A stretch of DNA of 64,000 nt from Actinocatenispora rupis (GCF_016861975.1 NZ_BOMB01000033.1:114191-178190); one strand, 5' to 3'; positions 53,052 through 63,265 are shown, counted from the stretch's first letter. Translations and numbers: made by a program. The notes: generated by a model not told the origin, from the letters alone.

Positions 53052-53768
53052 TCAGCGGCGTACTCCGACGGCCACCAGCAGCGGCACGACGACCAGCAGC
53101 GTGCCCTCGGCCGACCGGCGCCGCTGCTCGGCGAGCCAGCCGTCGTCGCCGCCGGCGAGCGCGGTCAGCACCGGCTCGACCATCTCGTACCCGGTGAACA
53201 CGCCGGCCGAGGCGACCACCCGTACGTCACCGAATCCGTTGCGTGCCAACAGTTCCGGGAAGCGGCGGGCCACCGAACCGCCCGGCAGCCGGTCCGCCAG
53301 CGCGTGCACCTTCGCCCGCGTCGCGGCGACATCGTCCGCGGCCACCCCGATCAGGTCCCAGTCCTGCGAGGCCAGCACCGCGCGCCCGCCCGGCACCACC
53401 ACCCGGTACGCCTCGGCCAGCGCCGCGCCCGGGTCCGGCAGCTCGTGGAACACCTTCTCCGCGCGGTACCCGGCGACCGAAGCGTCCGCCAGCGGCAGCG
53501 CCGTCGCGTCCGCCACCCGGAAGTCGTGCCCGTACCGGGAACGCGCGATCCGTACCATCGCCGGATCGGCGTCCACGCCGCACGGGGCGAGCCCGGCGGC
53601 AGCCAGCTCGTCGACCGCGCGACCGGCCCCGCACCCCACGTCCACCACTCCACCACCCGCCGGTACTGCCAGCAGGTCGGTGATGCGCGCCCGCAGCGCC
53701 ACCGCCGTCGGCAGCGTCTCGAACCTGTCCAGGGCCGCCAGGTACGCCGGCGGCGTCTCGTCCGTCAT
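53052..53768 (-). CDS. Class I SAM-dependent methyltransferase
   Basis: A 238-residue methyltransferase: V-V-D-V-G-C-G-A-G-R-A (motif I), C-G-V-D-A-D-P-A-M (motif II), V-A-D-A-T-A-L-P, and V-P-G-G-R-A-V-L-A post-motif. ATG 53768 is preferred; ATG 53780 would overlap the start of the divergent MerR gene. Substrate unknown, similar to small-molecule methylases of the UbiE group. Probably controlled by the divergent MerR regulator 10 bp away. Confidence 0.88.
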   Translation of the reverse strand: MTDETPPAYLAALDRFETLPTAVALRARITDLLAVPAGGGVVDVGCGAGRAVDELAAAGLAPCGVDADPAMVRIARSRYGHDFRVADATALPLADASVAGYRAEKVFHELPDPGAALAEAYRVVVPGGRAVLASQDWDLIGVAADDVAATRAKVHALADRLPGGSVARRFPELLARNGFGDVRVVASAGVFTGYEMVEPVLTALAGGDDGWLAEQRRRSAEGTLLVVVPLLVAVGVRR

Positions 53769-53778
53769 GCTGGACAGC

Positions 53779-54177
53779 ATGCGAGTTCAGGCCGACCTGA
53801 AGTCAATCGGCGAGCTGGCCGCGCAGTACGGGGTGGCCACGCACGTACTGCGGCACTGGGAGGACGTGGGGCTGCTCGCCCCGGCACGCGACCCCGCCGG
53901 CCGCCGACGGTACGACGCGGGCGACGCGACCCGGGTCGGCGCGATCCTGCGCGCCAAGCAGGCCGGGCTGTCGCTGGACGCGATCCGGGACCTGTTCGCG
54001 GCACCGTCGGGCGCGGACCGGCGGGCCCGGCTCGCCGCGCACCAGGCCGACCTGCGCGCGCGGATCGCCGAGTTGCAGGCCCGGCACGACCTGCTGAACT
54101 GCGCCGTCGAGTGTCCCGCCGAGGACATCGCCACCTGCCCGGACTTCCACCGCGCCCTCGCCGCCCTGACCCGCTGA
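53779..54177 (+). CDS. MerR family transcriptional regulator
   Basis: A 132-residue regulator with N-terminal winged helix (I-G-E-L-A-A-Q-Y-G-V-A-T-H-V-L-R-H-W-E-D-V-G-L-L), a dimerisation helix, and a C-terminal cysteine set C-x3-C-x7-C (N-C-A-V-E-C-P-A-E-D-I-A-T-C). The cysteines could bind metal or act as redox switch, though this pattern is not that of Hg-MerR or SoxR. The start (ATG 53779, or 53767) almost abuts the divergent methyltransferase start; only 10 bp lie between, so promoters must overlap coding sequence. Confidence 0.9.
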   Translation: MRVQADLKSIGELAAQYGVATHVLRHWEDVGLLAPARDPAGRRRYDAGDATRVGAILRAKQAGLSLDAIRDLFAAPSGADRRARLAAHQADLRARIAELQARHDLLNCAVECPAEDIATCPDFHRALAALTR

Positions 54178-54232
54178 CCGGAGTGGACGGTTCGGGCAGC
54201 GCGGCCTGGGCCAGACGGTCCCGGACAAGCGG

Positions 54233-54288
54233 GTGGACGGTCCGGAGTGGACAGTCCCGAGTGGACGGTCGGGAGTGGACGGTCGTGG
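54233..54288. repeat. 14-bp tandem repeat, four copies
   Basis: GTGGACGGTCCGGA, GTGGACAGTCCCGA, GTGGACGGTCGGGA and GTGGACGGTCGTGG follow one another at exact 14-bp steps (54233, 54247, 54261, 54275). A fifth related GTGGACGG is at 54183. They fill the gap between convergent MerR and HEAT-repeat genes. Confidence 0.85.
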
Positions 54289-54295
54289 GGCGCGG

Positions 54296-54838
54296 TCAGA
54301 GTGGGCGGTCGAGGCGGCGCGACAGGGCGGTGAGCGCCGCCGCCACCCGCCGCCGTACGTCGGGGTCGTCGTCGCCGGCCGCCGCCCGGAGTGCCGGCGC
54401 GTGTTCGGCCTCGCCGACGGTACCGAGCGCGCGGGCCGCGGCGGACCGTACCCGGGGGACGGGGTCTGTCAGCAGCGGGACGAGCGCGTCGCCGGCGGCG
54501 CCGACCTCGTGCGCCACGACCACCTTCGCCGCCATCTCCCGTACCCGCCAGGCGTCGTCACCGAGCGCCGCCACCACCGCCGGTACGGCGTCCTCGGACC
54601 ACACGTACACCAGCGCACGCGCGGCCCACACGCGCGGCCAGTACAGGAGGGTGGGGTCGTCGTCCGGGGTGCGCCGGCTCATCTCGCTCGCCGCGGCTGC
54701 TCCGGACAGCGAGACGAGGAAATCGGTCTCGGCGAACGGATCCCCGTGCGCCAGGAGCGTGACGCACCGCGCGACGGTCTCGTCGGTGCCGAGCCGCCGC
54801 GCGGTACTCCGCGCCAGATCCGCCGGTGCGTCCGTCAT
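54296..54838 (-). CDS. HEAT-repeat domain protein
   Basis: A 180-residue helical protein. The second half contains three HEAT-like repeats (W-A-A-R-A-L-V-Y-V-W, W-R-V-R-E-M-A-A-K-V-V, P-R-V-R-S-A-A-A-R-A-L-G). HEAT proteins act as protein-protein scaffolds; a few are DNA glycosylases (AlkD) but the length and motifs here do not show that. On the minus strand, 23 nt upstream of its start lies the stop of the isomerase gene of operon 2. Confidence 0.85.
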   Translation of the reverse strand: MTDAPADLARSTARRLGTDETVARCVTLLAHGDPFAETDFLVSLSGAAAASEMSRRTPDDDPTLLYWPRVWAARALVYVWSEDAVPAVVAALGDDAWRVREMAAKVVVAHEVGAAGDALVPLLTDPVPRVRSAAARALGTVGEAEHAPALRAAAGDDDPDVRRRVAAALTALSRRLDRPL

Positions 54839-54861
54839 CCGCCCAGCATGCCGTACGAGGG

Positions 54862-55869
54862 TCAGGAGTTCGAGCTGAACGCGGCGTCGAAGGACGCGGA
54901 CGGCGGCTCGATCGCGGCGAGCTTCCGGATGAACGCCAGCGCCTCGGGCGCGCCGGTGAGCCGGTCCATGCCGGCGTCCTCCCACTCGATCGAGATCGGC
55001 CCGTCGTAGGAGATCGCGTTGAGGGTGCGGAAGCAGGACTCCCACGGCACGTCGCCGTGCCCGGTGGACACGAAGTCCCAGCCGCGGCGCGGGTCGCCCC
55101 ACGGCAGGTGCGAGCCGAGCCGGGTGTTGCGCCCGTTGAACTGCTTCTTCGACTCCTTGCAGTCCACGTGGTAGATGCGGTCCTGGAAGTCCCACAGGAA
55201 GCCGACCGGGTCGAGGTCCTGCCAGATGAAGTGCGACGGGTCGAAGTTCAGCCCGAACGCGGGGCGGTGGCCGATCGCGTCCAGCGCCTTCGCCGTCGTC
55301 CAGTAGTCGTACGCGATCTCGGTGGGGTGCACCTCGTGCGCGAACCGTACGCCCTCGGCGTCGAACACGTCGAGGATCGGGTTCCAGCGGTCGGCGAAGT
55401 CCTGGTAGCCGCGCTCGATCATGGAGTCCGGGGTCGGCGGGAACATCGCCAGCGTGTACCAGATGGACGAGCCGGTGAAGCCGACCACGGTGTCCACGCC
55501 GATCAGGGCGGCGGCGCGGGCGGTGTCCTTCATCCGTTCGGCGGCACGCCGGCGTACGCCCTCGGCGTCGCCGTCGCCCCACACGGCCGGCGGCACGATC
55601 GCCTGGTGCCGCTCGTCGATCGGGAAGTCGCAGACCGCCTGGCCGACCAGGTGGTTCGAGATCGCGTACACGGAAAGGCCGTGGTCGGCCAGGATCCGCC
55701 GGCGTCCCTCCACATAGGACGGATCGGCGAGCGCCTTGTCGACCTCGAAGTGGTCGCCCCAGCAGGCGATCTCCAGCCCGTCGTACCCCCAGCCCGACGC
55801 CAGCTTGCACACCTCGACGAACGGCAGGTCGGCCCACTGGCCGGTGAACAACGTGATCGGTCGCGCCAT
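54862..55869 (-). CDS. Sugar phosphate isomerase/epimerase, operon 2
   Basis: A 335-residue xylose-isomerase-like TIM barrel, longer than the operon 1 paralogue. Metal and substrate residues appear in [22 protein letters not shown] and S-I-E-W-E-D. Family members isomerise or epimerise ketoses and cyclitols. Third gene of ROK - dehydrogenase - isomerase on the minus strand, 16 nt after the dehydrogenase. Confidence 0.92.
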   Translation of the reverse strand: MARPITLFTGQWADLPFVEVCKLASGWGYDGLEIACWGDHFEVDKALADPSYVEGRRRILADHGLSVYAISNHLVGQAVCDFPIDERHQAIVPPAVWGDGDAEGVRRRAAERMKDTARAAALIGVDTVVGFTGSSIWYTLAMFPPTPDSMIERGYQDFADRWNPILDVFDAEGVRFAHEVHPTEIAYDYWTTAKALDAIGHRPAFGLNFDPSHFIWQDLDPVGFLWDFQDRIYHVDCKESKKQFNGRNTRLGSHLPWGDPRRGWDFVSTGHGDVPWESCFRTLNAISYDGPISIEWEDAGMDRLTGAPEALAFIRKLAAIEPPSASFDAAFSSNS

Positions 55870-55885
55870 CTTCGTACGTCCCTCT

Positions 55886-57031
55886 CTAGAGAGTGGTCCA
55901 GGTGCCGTCCGCCGCGCTCGACGCCACCGCGTCGAGTACCCGCTGCACGGCGAGGCCGTCGTCGAACGACGCGTGGGCCGGTCGTGCAGCGGAATCGTCA
56001 GCCCCGGCGGCGATCGCGGTGAGCAGGTCCCGCGCCTGGTGGGTGAACGCGTGCTCGTACCCGAGCAGGTGCCCCGGCGGCCACCACGCCGACAGGTACG
56101 GGTGGATCGGCTCGGTGACGAGGATCCGGGTGAAGCCGGCCTCCGCCTGCGGCCGCGTCCCGTCGTGGAACTCCAGTTCGTTGAGCCGTTCCAGGTCGAA
56201 CGCGAGCGTGCCGCGGGTGCCGTTCAGTTCGATGCGCAGGCCGTTCTTGCGGCCCGTCGCGTACCGGGTGGCCTCGAACGTGCCGACGGCGCCGCCGCTC
56301 AACCGGGCCAGGAACAGCGCCGTGTCGTCCACCGTGACCGCGCCGGTCCCGCCGTCGCCCGTCGGCCGCTCGGTCACGAACGTCTCCGTCAACGCGCTGA
56401 CCGCCGTGAACTCCAGCCCCGTCAGGTACCGCGTGGCGTCGACGATGTGCGCGCCGAGGTCGCCGAGCGCGCCCGAGCCGGCGTGTTCGGCCTGCAGCCG
56501 CCAGGTCAGCGGCGACGCCGGATCCACCAACCAGTCCTGCAGGTACGCCGCGCGCACGTGCCGTACGTCGCCGATCCGGCCCGCCGCCACCATCTCCGCC
56601 ATCAGCGCCAGCGCCGGCACCCGCCGGTACGTGAAGCCGGTCATCGCCACGGTGCCCGCCTCGCGCGCCGCCGCGGCCATCGCCTCGGCCTCGGCGACCG
56701 TGTTCGCCAGCGGCTTCTCGCACAGGACGTGCTTGCCGGCGCGCAGCGCGGCAATCGCGATCTCCGCGTGGCTGTCCCCGGGCGTGCACACGTCCACCAG
56801 CTGTACGTCGTCGCGGGCGATCAGCGCCCGCCAGTCCGTCTCGTACGACGACCAGCCGAGCCGGTCGGCGGCCGCCGCCGTACGCGCCTCGTCCCGGCCG
56901 CAGACCGCGACCATGCGCGGGCGTACCGGAAGGTCGAAGACCCGGCCGACGGTACGCCACGCCTGGGAGTGCGCGGCGCCCATGAACGCGGTGCCCACCA
57001 TGCCGATGCCGACTTCGTCCACTGTGGACAC
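55886..57031 (-). CDS. Gfo/Idh/MocA family oxidoreductase, operon 2
   Basis: A 381-residue dehydrogenase: [11 protein letters not shown] nucleotide-binding start, C-E-K-P-L-A signature, and [12 protein letters not shown] active-site stretch with the family His. GAGGAG lies 9 nt before GTG 57031. It contains a copy of GTCCACNGTGGAC in codons 1-5. Second gene of the ROK-led operon; 17 nt after the repressor gene. Confidence 0.93.
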   Translation of the reverse strand: MSTVDEVGIGMVGTAFMGAAHSQAWRTVGRVFDLPVRPRMVAVCGRDEARTAAAADRLGWSSYETDWRALIARDDVQLVDVCTPGDSHAEIAIAALRAGKHVLCEKPLANTVAEAEAMAAAAREAGTVAMTGFTYRRVPALALMAEMVAAGRIGDVRHVRAAYLQDWLVDPASPLTWRLQAEHAGSGALGDLGAHIVDATRYLTGLEFTAVSALTETFVTERPTGDGGTGAVTVDDTALFLARLSGGAVGTFEATRYATGRKNGLRIELNGTRGTLAFDLERLNELEFHDGTRPQAEAGFTRILVTEPIHPYLSAWWPPGHLLGYEHAFTHQARDLLTAIAAGADDSAARPAHASFDDGLAVQRVLDAVASSAADGTWTTL

Positions 57032-57048
57032 TGTGCGGTTCTCCTCAC

Positions 57049-58230
57049 CTAGGCCTGATGGAACACGAGATCGCTGGCCAGCCGGGCCGCGCCGAGCGTC
57101 CCCGCCCGGTCGCCCAGCTCGGACAGCACCAGCGGCAGGTTCCCCGTCGCCAGCGGCAACGACCGGCTGTACACGACGGCGCGGACCTCGGCGAGCAGCC
57201 GGTGCCCCAGCCCGGCGAGGCCGCCGCCGATCACGATCATCGACGGGTTCGCGAAGCTGACCAGGCCGGCCAGCACCGTGCCCAGCGCCGTACCACCGGC
57301 CCGGATCAGGCCGATCGCCGTCGGGTCACCCGCCGCGGCGGCCTGCCCCACGTCGTACGCCGAGAGCGCGCCGGCCGCCGCCAGCCGCTCCGCGAGTACC
57401 GGGGAGCGGCCGGCGCGCGCCGCGGCCGTGGCGTCCCGGGCCAGCGCGGCACCGCCGAACACCGCCTCCAGGCACCCGGTGTTGCCGCACGCGCAGACCG
57501 GACCGTTCGGGTCGACCTGGATGTGCCCGATGTCGCCGGCGCAGCCGTCCTTGCCGCGGAACACCCGGCCGCCGAGATGGATGCCGCAGCCGATGCCCGT
57601 ACCGAGCTTCAGGTAGAGGAAGTCCTCGACCGACCGGGCGACCCCGCCGTACCCCTCGCCGATGGCCATGATGTTCACGTCGTTGTCCACCACGACCGGG
57701 CAGTTGTGCTCGTGCGCGAGCAGTTCGCGGACCGGGAAGCCGTCCCAGCCGGGCATGATCGGCGGCGACACCGGCACCCCGTCGCGGAAGCTCACCGGGC
57801 CGGGCAGCCCGACACCCAGCCCGTCCAGCTGCCGGAACGCGCCGTCCGCGCGCAGTTTGCCGAGCAGTTCACTGACCACCTTCAGTACCGGGCGCGGGCC
57901 GGACCGGATGTCGACCGCCTGCTCGACCGCGGCCAGCGGCTCCAGCCCCCGGTCGCACACCTCCACCCGTACCGAGGTCGCGCCCAGGTCCACCGCACCG
58001 AACCGGTACGCCGGGGACAGCTCGATCAGCGTCGAGCGCCGCCCACCACGGGACGCCGCCGGCCCGGCCTCGCGTACCTGGTCGGCGGCGGTGAGCCGGC
58101 CCAGCTCGCCGAGCAGCCGGGCGCGCGGCACGGCGAGCCGGTCCGCGAGCTCCGCCCGGGACAGCGCGCCGTGCTCCCGGAGCAGGCACAGCACCCGGTA
58201 CGCCAGGCTGTCGGCCACAGCTTCTCCCAT
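57049..58230 (-). CDS. ROK family transcriptional repressor (NagC/XylR type)
   Basis: A 393-residue protein: N-terminal winged helix (about 8-60; L-S-R-A-E-L-A-D-R-L) and ROK sugar-kinase-like domain with A-V-D-L-G-A-T, the phosphate loop G-T-G-I-G, and zinc motif C-x-C-G-N-T-G-C-L-E. The wHTH identifies a repressor whose sugar ligand releases it from DNA. ATG 58230 lies 11 nt from a 24-bp palindrome, implying autoregulation; the same palindrome stands before operon 1. Confidence 0.94.
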   Translation of the reverse strand: MGEAVADSLAYRVLCLLREHGALSRAELADRLAVPRARLLGELGRLTAADQVREAGPAASRGGRRSTLIELSPAYRFGAVDLGATSVRVEVCDRGLEPLAAVEQAVDIRSGPRPVLKVVSELLGKLRADGAFRQLDGLGVGLPGPVSFRDGVPVSPPIMPGWDGFPVRELLAHEHNCPVVVDNDVNIMAIGEGYGGVARSVEDFLYLKLGTGIGCGIHLGGRVFRGKDGCAGDIGHIQVDPNGPVCACGNTGCLEAVFGGAALARDATAAARAGRSPVLAERLAAAGALSAYDVGQAAAAGDPTAIGLIRAGGTALGTVLAGLVSFANPSMIVIGGGLAGLGHRLLAEVRAVVYSRSLPLATGNLPLVLSELGDRAGTLGAARLASDLVFHQA

Positions 58231-58241
58231 GTTCGGTCCTA

Positions 58242-58265
58242 ACTTTTGACATCTTGAACGAAAGT
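58242..58265. promoter_or_regulatory. ROK-type operator upstream of the ROK gene
   Basis: A 24-bp imperfect palindrome starting ACTTTTGAC (58242-58250) and ending GAACGAAAGT (58256-58265). It aligns with the complement of 51078-51101 at 18 of 24 positions. AT-rich in a GC-rich window and 11 nt before the repressor start. Confidence 0.8.
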
Positions 58266-58311
58266 CCGCCCGGGCACAACCACCCAGAACACCGGCGTAC
58301 GCTCCGGTGTC

Positions 58312-58725
58312 GTGCTGCCCCTCGCACTCTTCGCCGTGCTCCTGCTCGCCGGCGTGGTTCTCCTGGTACGCCAGGTGATCCTGCCCGCCGTGCAGCTCAT
58401 CCGGCTCCGCCGGACGGGCACCCGGCTGTCCGCACAGGTGATCGACAACGCCCCCGAAACCCTCGCCCCCGGCAAGGGCGCCGCCCTGCGCCCCGTCGTC
58501 CGGTACCTCGTCGACGGCCGACGACACGAGGGCCCGCTGGCCAACCTGGTTTCCAACCAGGGCCTCGACGTGGGACGGGCCATCGACGTCGTCATCGACC
58601 CGGAAGCGCCCAGCCAGCCGTGGGCGGTGGAAGAGGGCACCTGGCCGCTCGGCGCCGCCTGGTACCCGGTGATGATCCTCGTCGGGCTCGCCGGACTGTG
58701 GCTGTCCGTCGCCCGCATCCGCTGA
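58312..58725 (+). CDS. DUF3592-like membrane protein
   Basis: A 137-residue protein with transmembrane helices at both ends (about 2-24 and 112-132) and a beta-rich middle containing G-A-A-L-R-P-V-V-R-Y-L-V-D-G-R and V-V-I-D-P-E-A-P, the usual layout of DUF3592-type proteins. Function unknown. Convergent with the DUF4233 gene, 6 nt apart. Confidence 0.8.
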   Translation: MLPLALFAVLLLAGVVLLVRQVILPAVQLIRLRRTGTRLSAQVIDNAPETLAPGKGAALRPVVRYLVDGRRHEGPLANLVSNQGLDVGRAIDVVIDPEAPSQPWAVEEGTWPLGAAWYPVMILVGLAGLWLSVARIR

Positions 58726-58731
58726 CCGCGG

Positions 58732-59253
58732 TCAGATCCGGCCCAGCACCGTACGCCGGAGCCGCAGCATGTAGATCCAGATTGCGCCGAACACCAGGCC
58801 GATGAACCCCACCGACCAGTGCACGACCACGCCACTCGCGACCACGAGTACCTGCAGGCCGATCCCGACGAACCAGGACCAGCGGAACCGCAGCAGTCCG
58901 GTGAGGACCAGGCACAGCACCGGCAGGCCCGCCACCAGCCCGATCCCCCAACCGGGAGTACCGAGCATCCTCAGCGGAAGCAGCGCGAGCAGCAGTACCA
59001 GCGCCTCGATGACCAGCGTCGCCGCACCCGCACCCCGCATCGCCGCCGGCGGGTTGCGCAGCCCCGAGCGTGGCGCCCCGTCCACCTCTCCGGTACCGGT
59101 CGCATCCGGTCCCGCGCCGTCCTCCGGACCCGTCGCCCCGTCCTCGGTGGCCCCGTCCGCCGTGGCCGTGTCGTCGGCCCGCTCGGCGTCGCCGCCGCGC
59201 TCGGCGTCCGGCGTGGTGCCGTCCGCGGGGTGGTCGGGGTCCGGGGTGGTCAT
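58732..59253 (-). CDS. DUF4233 membrane protein (folC-linked)
   Basis: A 173-residue protein with an acidic, Asp/Thr/Gly-rich N-terminus of about 65 residues and four transmembrane helices. R-S-G-L-R-N-P-P-A-A-M-R-G-A-G-A-A-T-L just before helix 1 is characteristic of DUF4233, which follows folC in actinobacteria. ATG overlaps the folC stop (ATGA), so it is translationally coupled. Confidence 0.9.
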   Translation of the reverse strand: MTTPDPDHPADGTTPDAERGGDAERADDTATADGATEDGATGPEDGAGPDATGTGEVDGAPRSGLRNPPAAMRGAGAATLVIEALVLLLALLPLRMLGTPGWGIGLVAGLPVLCLVLTGLLRFRWSWFVGIGLQVLVVASGVVVHWSVGFIGLVFGAIWIYMLRLRRTVLGRI

Positions 59254-60584
59254 CGGACCAGCAGCTTCCGGGCGTCCGCGACCGTCACCACCGAGCCGGT
59301 GACCAGTACGCCGAGGCCGCCGAGCGCGATGTCCTCACCGTGCTCGGCCAGCCCGACCGCCTCCTGGATCGCGTCCGGCAGGTCCGGCTCCACGTGTACC
59401 CGGTCGGCGCCGAAGATCGAGCGCGCCAGCTCGGCCAGCTCCGCCACCGGCATCGACCGCGGCGACGAGTTGCGGCTGACCACGATCTCGGCGGCCACCG
59501 GTTCGAGCAGTTCCAGCATGGTCGTGACGTCCTTGTCGCCCAACGCCGCGACCAGTACGACCAGCCGCCGGAACTCGAACTCCTCCTCCAGCGCGGCGAC
59601 CGTCGCCGCCATCCCGGCCGGGTTGTGCGCCGCGTCCAGCAACACCGTCGGCGACGTACGCACCCGTTCCAGCCGGCCCGGCGACGTGACCTGCGCGAAG
59701 CCCTCGCGTACCAGATCGGCGGAGAGGGCACGGCCGGCGCCGGCGCCGAGCAGGGCCTCCACCGCGGCCAGCGCCATCGCCGCGTTCTGCGCCTGGTGCG
59801 CGCCGTGCAGCGGCACGAACACGTCCTCGTACGTCTCGCCGAGGCCCTGGAGGTTGAGCAGCTGGCCGCCGATCGCCACCTGCCGGCGCAGCACGCCGAA
59901 CTCGACGCCCTCGCGGGCGAGTGTCGCGTCGACCTCGGCGCAGCGTTCGAGGATGGGGCGGACGGCCTCCTCCGGCTGCGCGGCGCTGATCAGCGTCGCG
60001 CCCTGGTGCACGATGCCCATCTTCTGCGTGGCGATCTCGCCGATCGTGTCGCCCAGCCACTCCGAGTGGTCCAGGCCGACCGGGGTGAGCACGCAGACCG
60101 GGGCGTGCAGCACGTTCGTCGCGTCGGTGGCGCCGCCGAGACCCACCTCGACCACCGCCACGTCCACCGGCGTGTCGGCGAACGCCGCGAACGCCATCGC
60201 CGTCGTGACCTCGAAGTACGTCACCGGCTCGGGGTACTCGGCGTCCACCATCGCCACCAGCGGGGCGATCTCCTCGTACACCTCGACGAAGCGGCGCTCG
60301 CCGATCGGCTCACCGTCCAGCGAGATGCGCTCGCGCACCGTCTCCAGGTGCGGGCTCGTGTACCGCCCGGTGCGGACGCCGTGCGCGCGCAGCAACGCGT
60401 CGATCATGCGGGCCGTCGACGTCTTGCCGTTCGTACCGGTCAGGTGGATCGACTGGAACGCGCGCTGCGGCGTCCCGAGCAGGTCGAGCAGCCGGACGAT
60501 GCGCTCCGGCTCGAACACCATCCGGGTGAAGCCGCGGTCCAGCAGTTCCTTGTCGACCGCCGCGAACTCGCTGCTCTCAGCCAC
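59250..60584 (-). CDS. folC: Bifunctional folylpolyglutamate synthase/dihydrofolate synthase
   Basis: A 444-residue Mur-ligase-fold enzyme adding glutamate to dihydropteroate and folates. [11 protein letters not shown] (P-loop, about 47-57), [10 protein letters not shown], and [10 protein letters not shown] mark the family. GTG 60584 overlaps the valS stop by 8 nt, a valS-folC-DUF4233 operon. Confidence 0.96.
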   Translation of the reverse strand: MAESSEFAAVDKELLDRGFTRMVFEPERIVRLLDLLGTPQRAFQSIHLTGTNGKTSTARMIDALLRAHGVRTGRYTSPHLETVRERISLDGEPIGERRFVEVYEEIAPLVAMVDAEYPEPVTYFEVTTAMAFAAFADTPVDVAVVEVGLGGATDATNVLHAPVCVLTPVGLDHSEWLGDTIGEIATQKMGIVHQGATLISAAQPEEAVRPILERCAEVDATLAREGVEFGVLRRQVAIGGQLLNLQGLGETYEDVFVPLHGAHQAQNAAMALAAVEALLGAGAGRALSADLVREGFAQVTSPGRLERVRTSPTVLLDAAHNPAGMAATVAALEEEFEFRRLVVLVAALGDKDVTTMLELLEPVAAEIVVSRNSSPRSMPVAELAELARSIFGADRVHVEPDLPDAIQEAVGLAEHGEDIALGGLGVLVTGSVVTVADARKLLVR

Positions 60585-63210
60585 GGCCGGTCAGACCCTC
60601 CAACGCGTCGGTCAGCCGGGCGATGTCCGCCTCGGCGGCTGCCAGCCGGCCCCGGATCTTCCCGACCACCGGCTCCGGCGCCTTCGCCAGGAACGCCTCG
60701 TTACCGAGCTTCGCGGCGCAGCCGTCGCGCTCCTTGCGCGCCGCGGTCAGGTCCTTCTCCAGCCGGGCCCGCTCCGCCGCCACGTCGATCGACCCGCGGG
60801 TGTCCAGCGCGACCTCGACGTCCGCCACGGTCAGCGACGCGGTCGGCTCGAAACCGTCGCCCGCGTCCGCCAGCCGGGCCAGCGACCGGATCAGCGGCTC
60901 GTGCGCGGCGACGCCCGCGTCGTCGGCCGGGAACACCAGCCGCGCCGCCACCTTCTGCCCCGGCTTGAGCCCCTGGTCCGAACGGAACCGGCGGACCTCG
61001 GTGACGATCCGCTGGAGTACGGCGATCCGGTTCTCGGCGGCGGCGTCCCGGCGCGCGTCGTCCGGGGTCGGCCACTCCGCCACCATCACCGAACGGCCCG
61101 CGCCCGGCCCGGTCAGCGCCTCCCACAGCTCGTCGGTGACGAACGGCATCACCGGGTGCAGCAGCCGCAGCAGGACGTCGAGCACCTCACCGAGCACCCG
61201 GCGGGTCGCGTCGGCCGCGGGGCCGCCGGCGGCGAGCACCGGCTTCGACAGCTCCAGGTACCAGTCGCAGACGTCGTCCCAGGCGAAGTGGTAGAGCGTG
61301 TCGCAGAGCTTCGCGAACTCGTACTCCTCGAACAGGCGGTCCACCTCGGCGACCGTCGCGTGCAGCCGGGACAGTACCCAACGGTCCACAGTGGACAGCT
61401 CGGTCGGCAGCGGGCCCGCCACGGTCGCGCCGTTGAGCAGCGCGAAGCGCGTCGCGTTCCACAGCTTGTTGCAGAAGTTGCGCGAACCCTGCGCCCACTC
61501 CTCGCTGACCGCCACGTCCGCGCCCGGGTTGACGCCCCGGGCCAGCGTGAACCGGGTCGCGTCGGCGCCGAACCGGTCCATCCACTCCAGCGGGTCGACC
61601 ACGTTGCCGCGCGACTTCGACATCTTCTTCCCGAACTGGTCGCGCACCAGCCCGTGCAGCACCACCTGGTCGAACGGCTGCCGCCCGGCCATCGCGTACA
61701 GCCCGAACATCATCATCCGGACGACCCAGAAGAACAGGATGTCGTACCCGGTGACCAGCACGCTGGTCGGGTAGAACTTCGCCAGTTCGGGGGTCCGCTC
61801 CGGCCAGCCCAGCGTGGAGAACGGCCACAGCGCCGACGAGAACCACGTGTCGAGCACGTCGGCGTCCTGCGTCCAGCCCTCGCCGGACGGCGGCTCCTCG
61901 TCCGGCCCGACGCACACCATCTCGCCGGCCGGCCCGTACCAGATGGGGATGCGGTGGCCCCACCACAGCTGGCGCGAGATGCACCAGTCGTGCATGTTGT
62001 CGACCCAGGCGAAGTAGCGCTTCTCCTGCTCTGGCGGGTGGATCGCGACGCGCCCGTCGCGCACCGCGTCACCGGCCGCCTTCGCCAGCGGCTCCACCTT
62101 CACGAACCACTGCTTCGACAGCCGCGGCTCGACCGTGGTGTTGCAGCGCGAACAGTGCCCGACGGCGTGCACGTACGGCCGCTTCTCGGCGACGATGCGC
62201 CCCTGCTCGCGCAGCGCCGCCACGATCGCCGGCCGCGCCTCGAACCGGTCCAGCCCCTCGAACGGCCCGTGCGCCGTGATCACGCCGTGCTCGTCCAGCA
62301 CCGTGATCGACGGCAGGTCGTGCCGCTGCCCGATCTCGAAGTCGTTCGGGTCGTGCGCCGGCGTCACCTTCACCGCCCCGGTACCGAAGGACGGGTCCAC
62401 GTGCGCGTCCGGCACCACCGGGATCCGCCGGCCGGTGAACGGCAGCTCCACCTCCGTACCGACGAGGTGGGCATAGCGCGCGTCCTCCGGGTGTACGGCC
62501 ACCGCCGTGTCGCCCAGCATCGTCTCGGCCCGGGTCGTCGCCACCACGATCGCGGAGTCGCCCTCCCCGTACCGGATGGAGACGAGCTCGCCCTCGTCGT
62601 CGGAGTGCTCGACCTCGATGTCGCTCAGCGCGGTCAGGCAGCGCGGGCACCAGTTGATGATGCGCTCGGCGCGGTAGATCAGGCCGTCGTCGTACAGCCG
62701 CTTGAAGATCGTGCCGACCGCGCTGGACAGGCCCGCGTCCATGGTGAACCGCTCGCGGGACCAGTCGACGGAGTCGCCGAGCCGGCGCATCTGCCCGAGG
62801 ATGCGGCCCCCGTACTCGTCCTTCCACTGCCAGACCCGCCGGACGAACGCGTCCCGGCCCAGGTCGTGCCGGGACTTGCCGTCCTGCTCGGCCAGCTGTC
62901 GCTCCACCACGTTCTGCGTGGCGATGCCGGCGTGGTCCATGCCGGGCATCCACAGCGCCTCGTACCCCTGCATGCGGCGGCGCCGGATCAGCGCGTCCTG
63001 CATCGTGTGGTCGAGCGCGTGGCCCATGTGCAGCGACCCCGTCACGTTCGGCGGGGGGATGACGATGCTGTACGCCGGGCGGTCCGAAGCCGGGTCGACA
63101 CCGAAGAGCCCGTCCGCCGCCCACCGCTCGTACCGGCGGGTCTCTACCTCACCGGGCTGGTACTGGGCGGGGAGTTCGGTCGCGGCGGCGGTCTGCGGAG
63201 TCACGGTCAC
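60577..63210 (-). CDS. valS: Valyl-tRNA synthetase
   Basis: An 877-residue class I synthetase. [12 protein letters not shown] is the HIGH motif, K-K-M-S-K-S-R-G-N the KMSKS loop; the editing domain ([10 protein letters not shown]) and C-terminal coiled coil (about 810-877) are present. Zinc-type C-x2-C pairs (W-C-P-R-C, C-S-R-C) occur in the catalytic insertion. No T-box leader is visible upstream. Confidence 0.98.
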   Translation of the reverse strand: MTVTPQTAAATELPAQYQPGEVETRRYERWAADGLFGVDPASDRPAYSIVIPPPNVTGSLHMGHALDHTMQDALIRRRRMQGYEALWMPGMDHAGIATQNVVERQLAEQDGKSRHDLGRDAFVRRVWQWKDEYGGRILGQMRRLGDSVDWSRERFTMDAGLSSAVGTIFKRLYDDGLIYRAERIINWCPRCLTALSDIEVEHSDDEGELVSIRYGEGDSAIVVATTRAETMLGDTAVAVHPEDARYAHLVGTEVELPFTGRRIPVVPDAHVDPSFGTGAVKVTPAHDPNDFEIGQRHDLPSITVLDEHGVITAHGPFEGLDRFEARPAIVAALREQGRIVAEKRPYVHAVGHCSRCNTTVEPRLSKQWFVKVEPLAKAAGDAVRDGRVAIHPPEQEKRYFAWVDNMHDWCISRQLWWGHRIPIWYGPAGEMVCVGPDEEPPSGEGWTQDADVLDTWFSSALWPFSTLGWPERTPELAKFYPTSVLVTGYDILFFWVVRMMMFGLYAMAGRQPFDQVVLHGLVRDQFGKKMSKSRGNVVDPLEWMDRFGADATRFTLARGVNPGADVAVSEEWAQGSRNFCNKLWNATRFALLNGATVAGPLPTELSTVDRWVLSRLHATVAEVDRLFEEYEFAKLCDTLYHFAWDDVCDWYLELSKPVLAAGGPAADATRRVLGEVLDVLLRLLHPVMPFVTDELWEALTGPGAGRSVMVAEWPTPDDARRDAAAENRIAVLQRIVTEVRRFRSDQGLKPGQKVAARLVFPADDAGVAAHEPLIRSLARLADAGDGFEPTASLTVADVEVALDTRGSIDVAAERARLEKDLTAARKERDGCAAKLGNEAFLAKAPEPVVGKIRGRLAAAEADIARLTDALEGLTGRG

Positions 63211-63265
63211 CCCAACGAGTCTACGGAGCCGCCGTCACGCTGCTACGTCGGAGGGCGCCCGCACC

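Noticed and set aside
54178..54295. Possible CRISPR array from the 14-bp repeats
   Set aside because: Units are too short, contiguous without spacers, and no cas genes are nearby.
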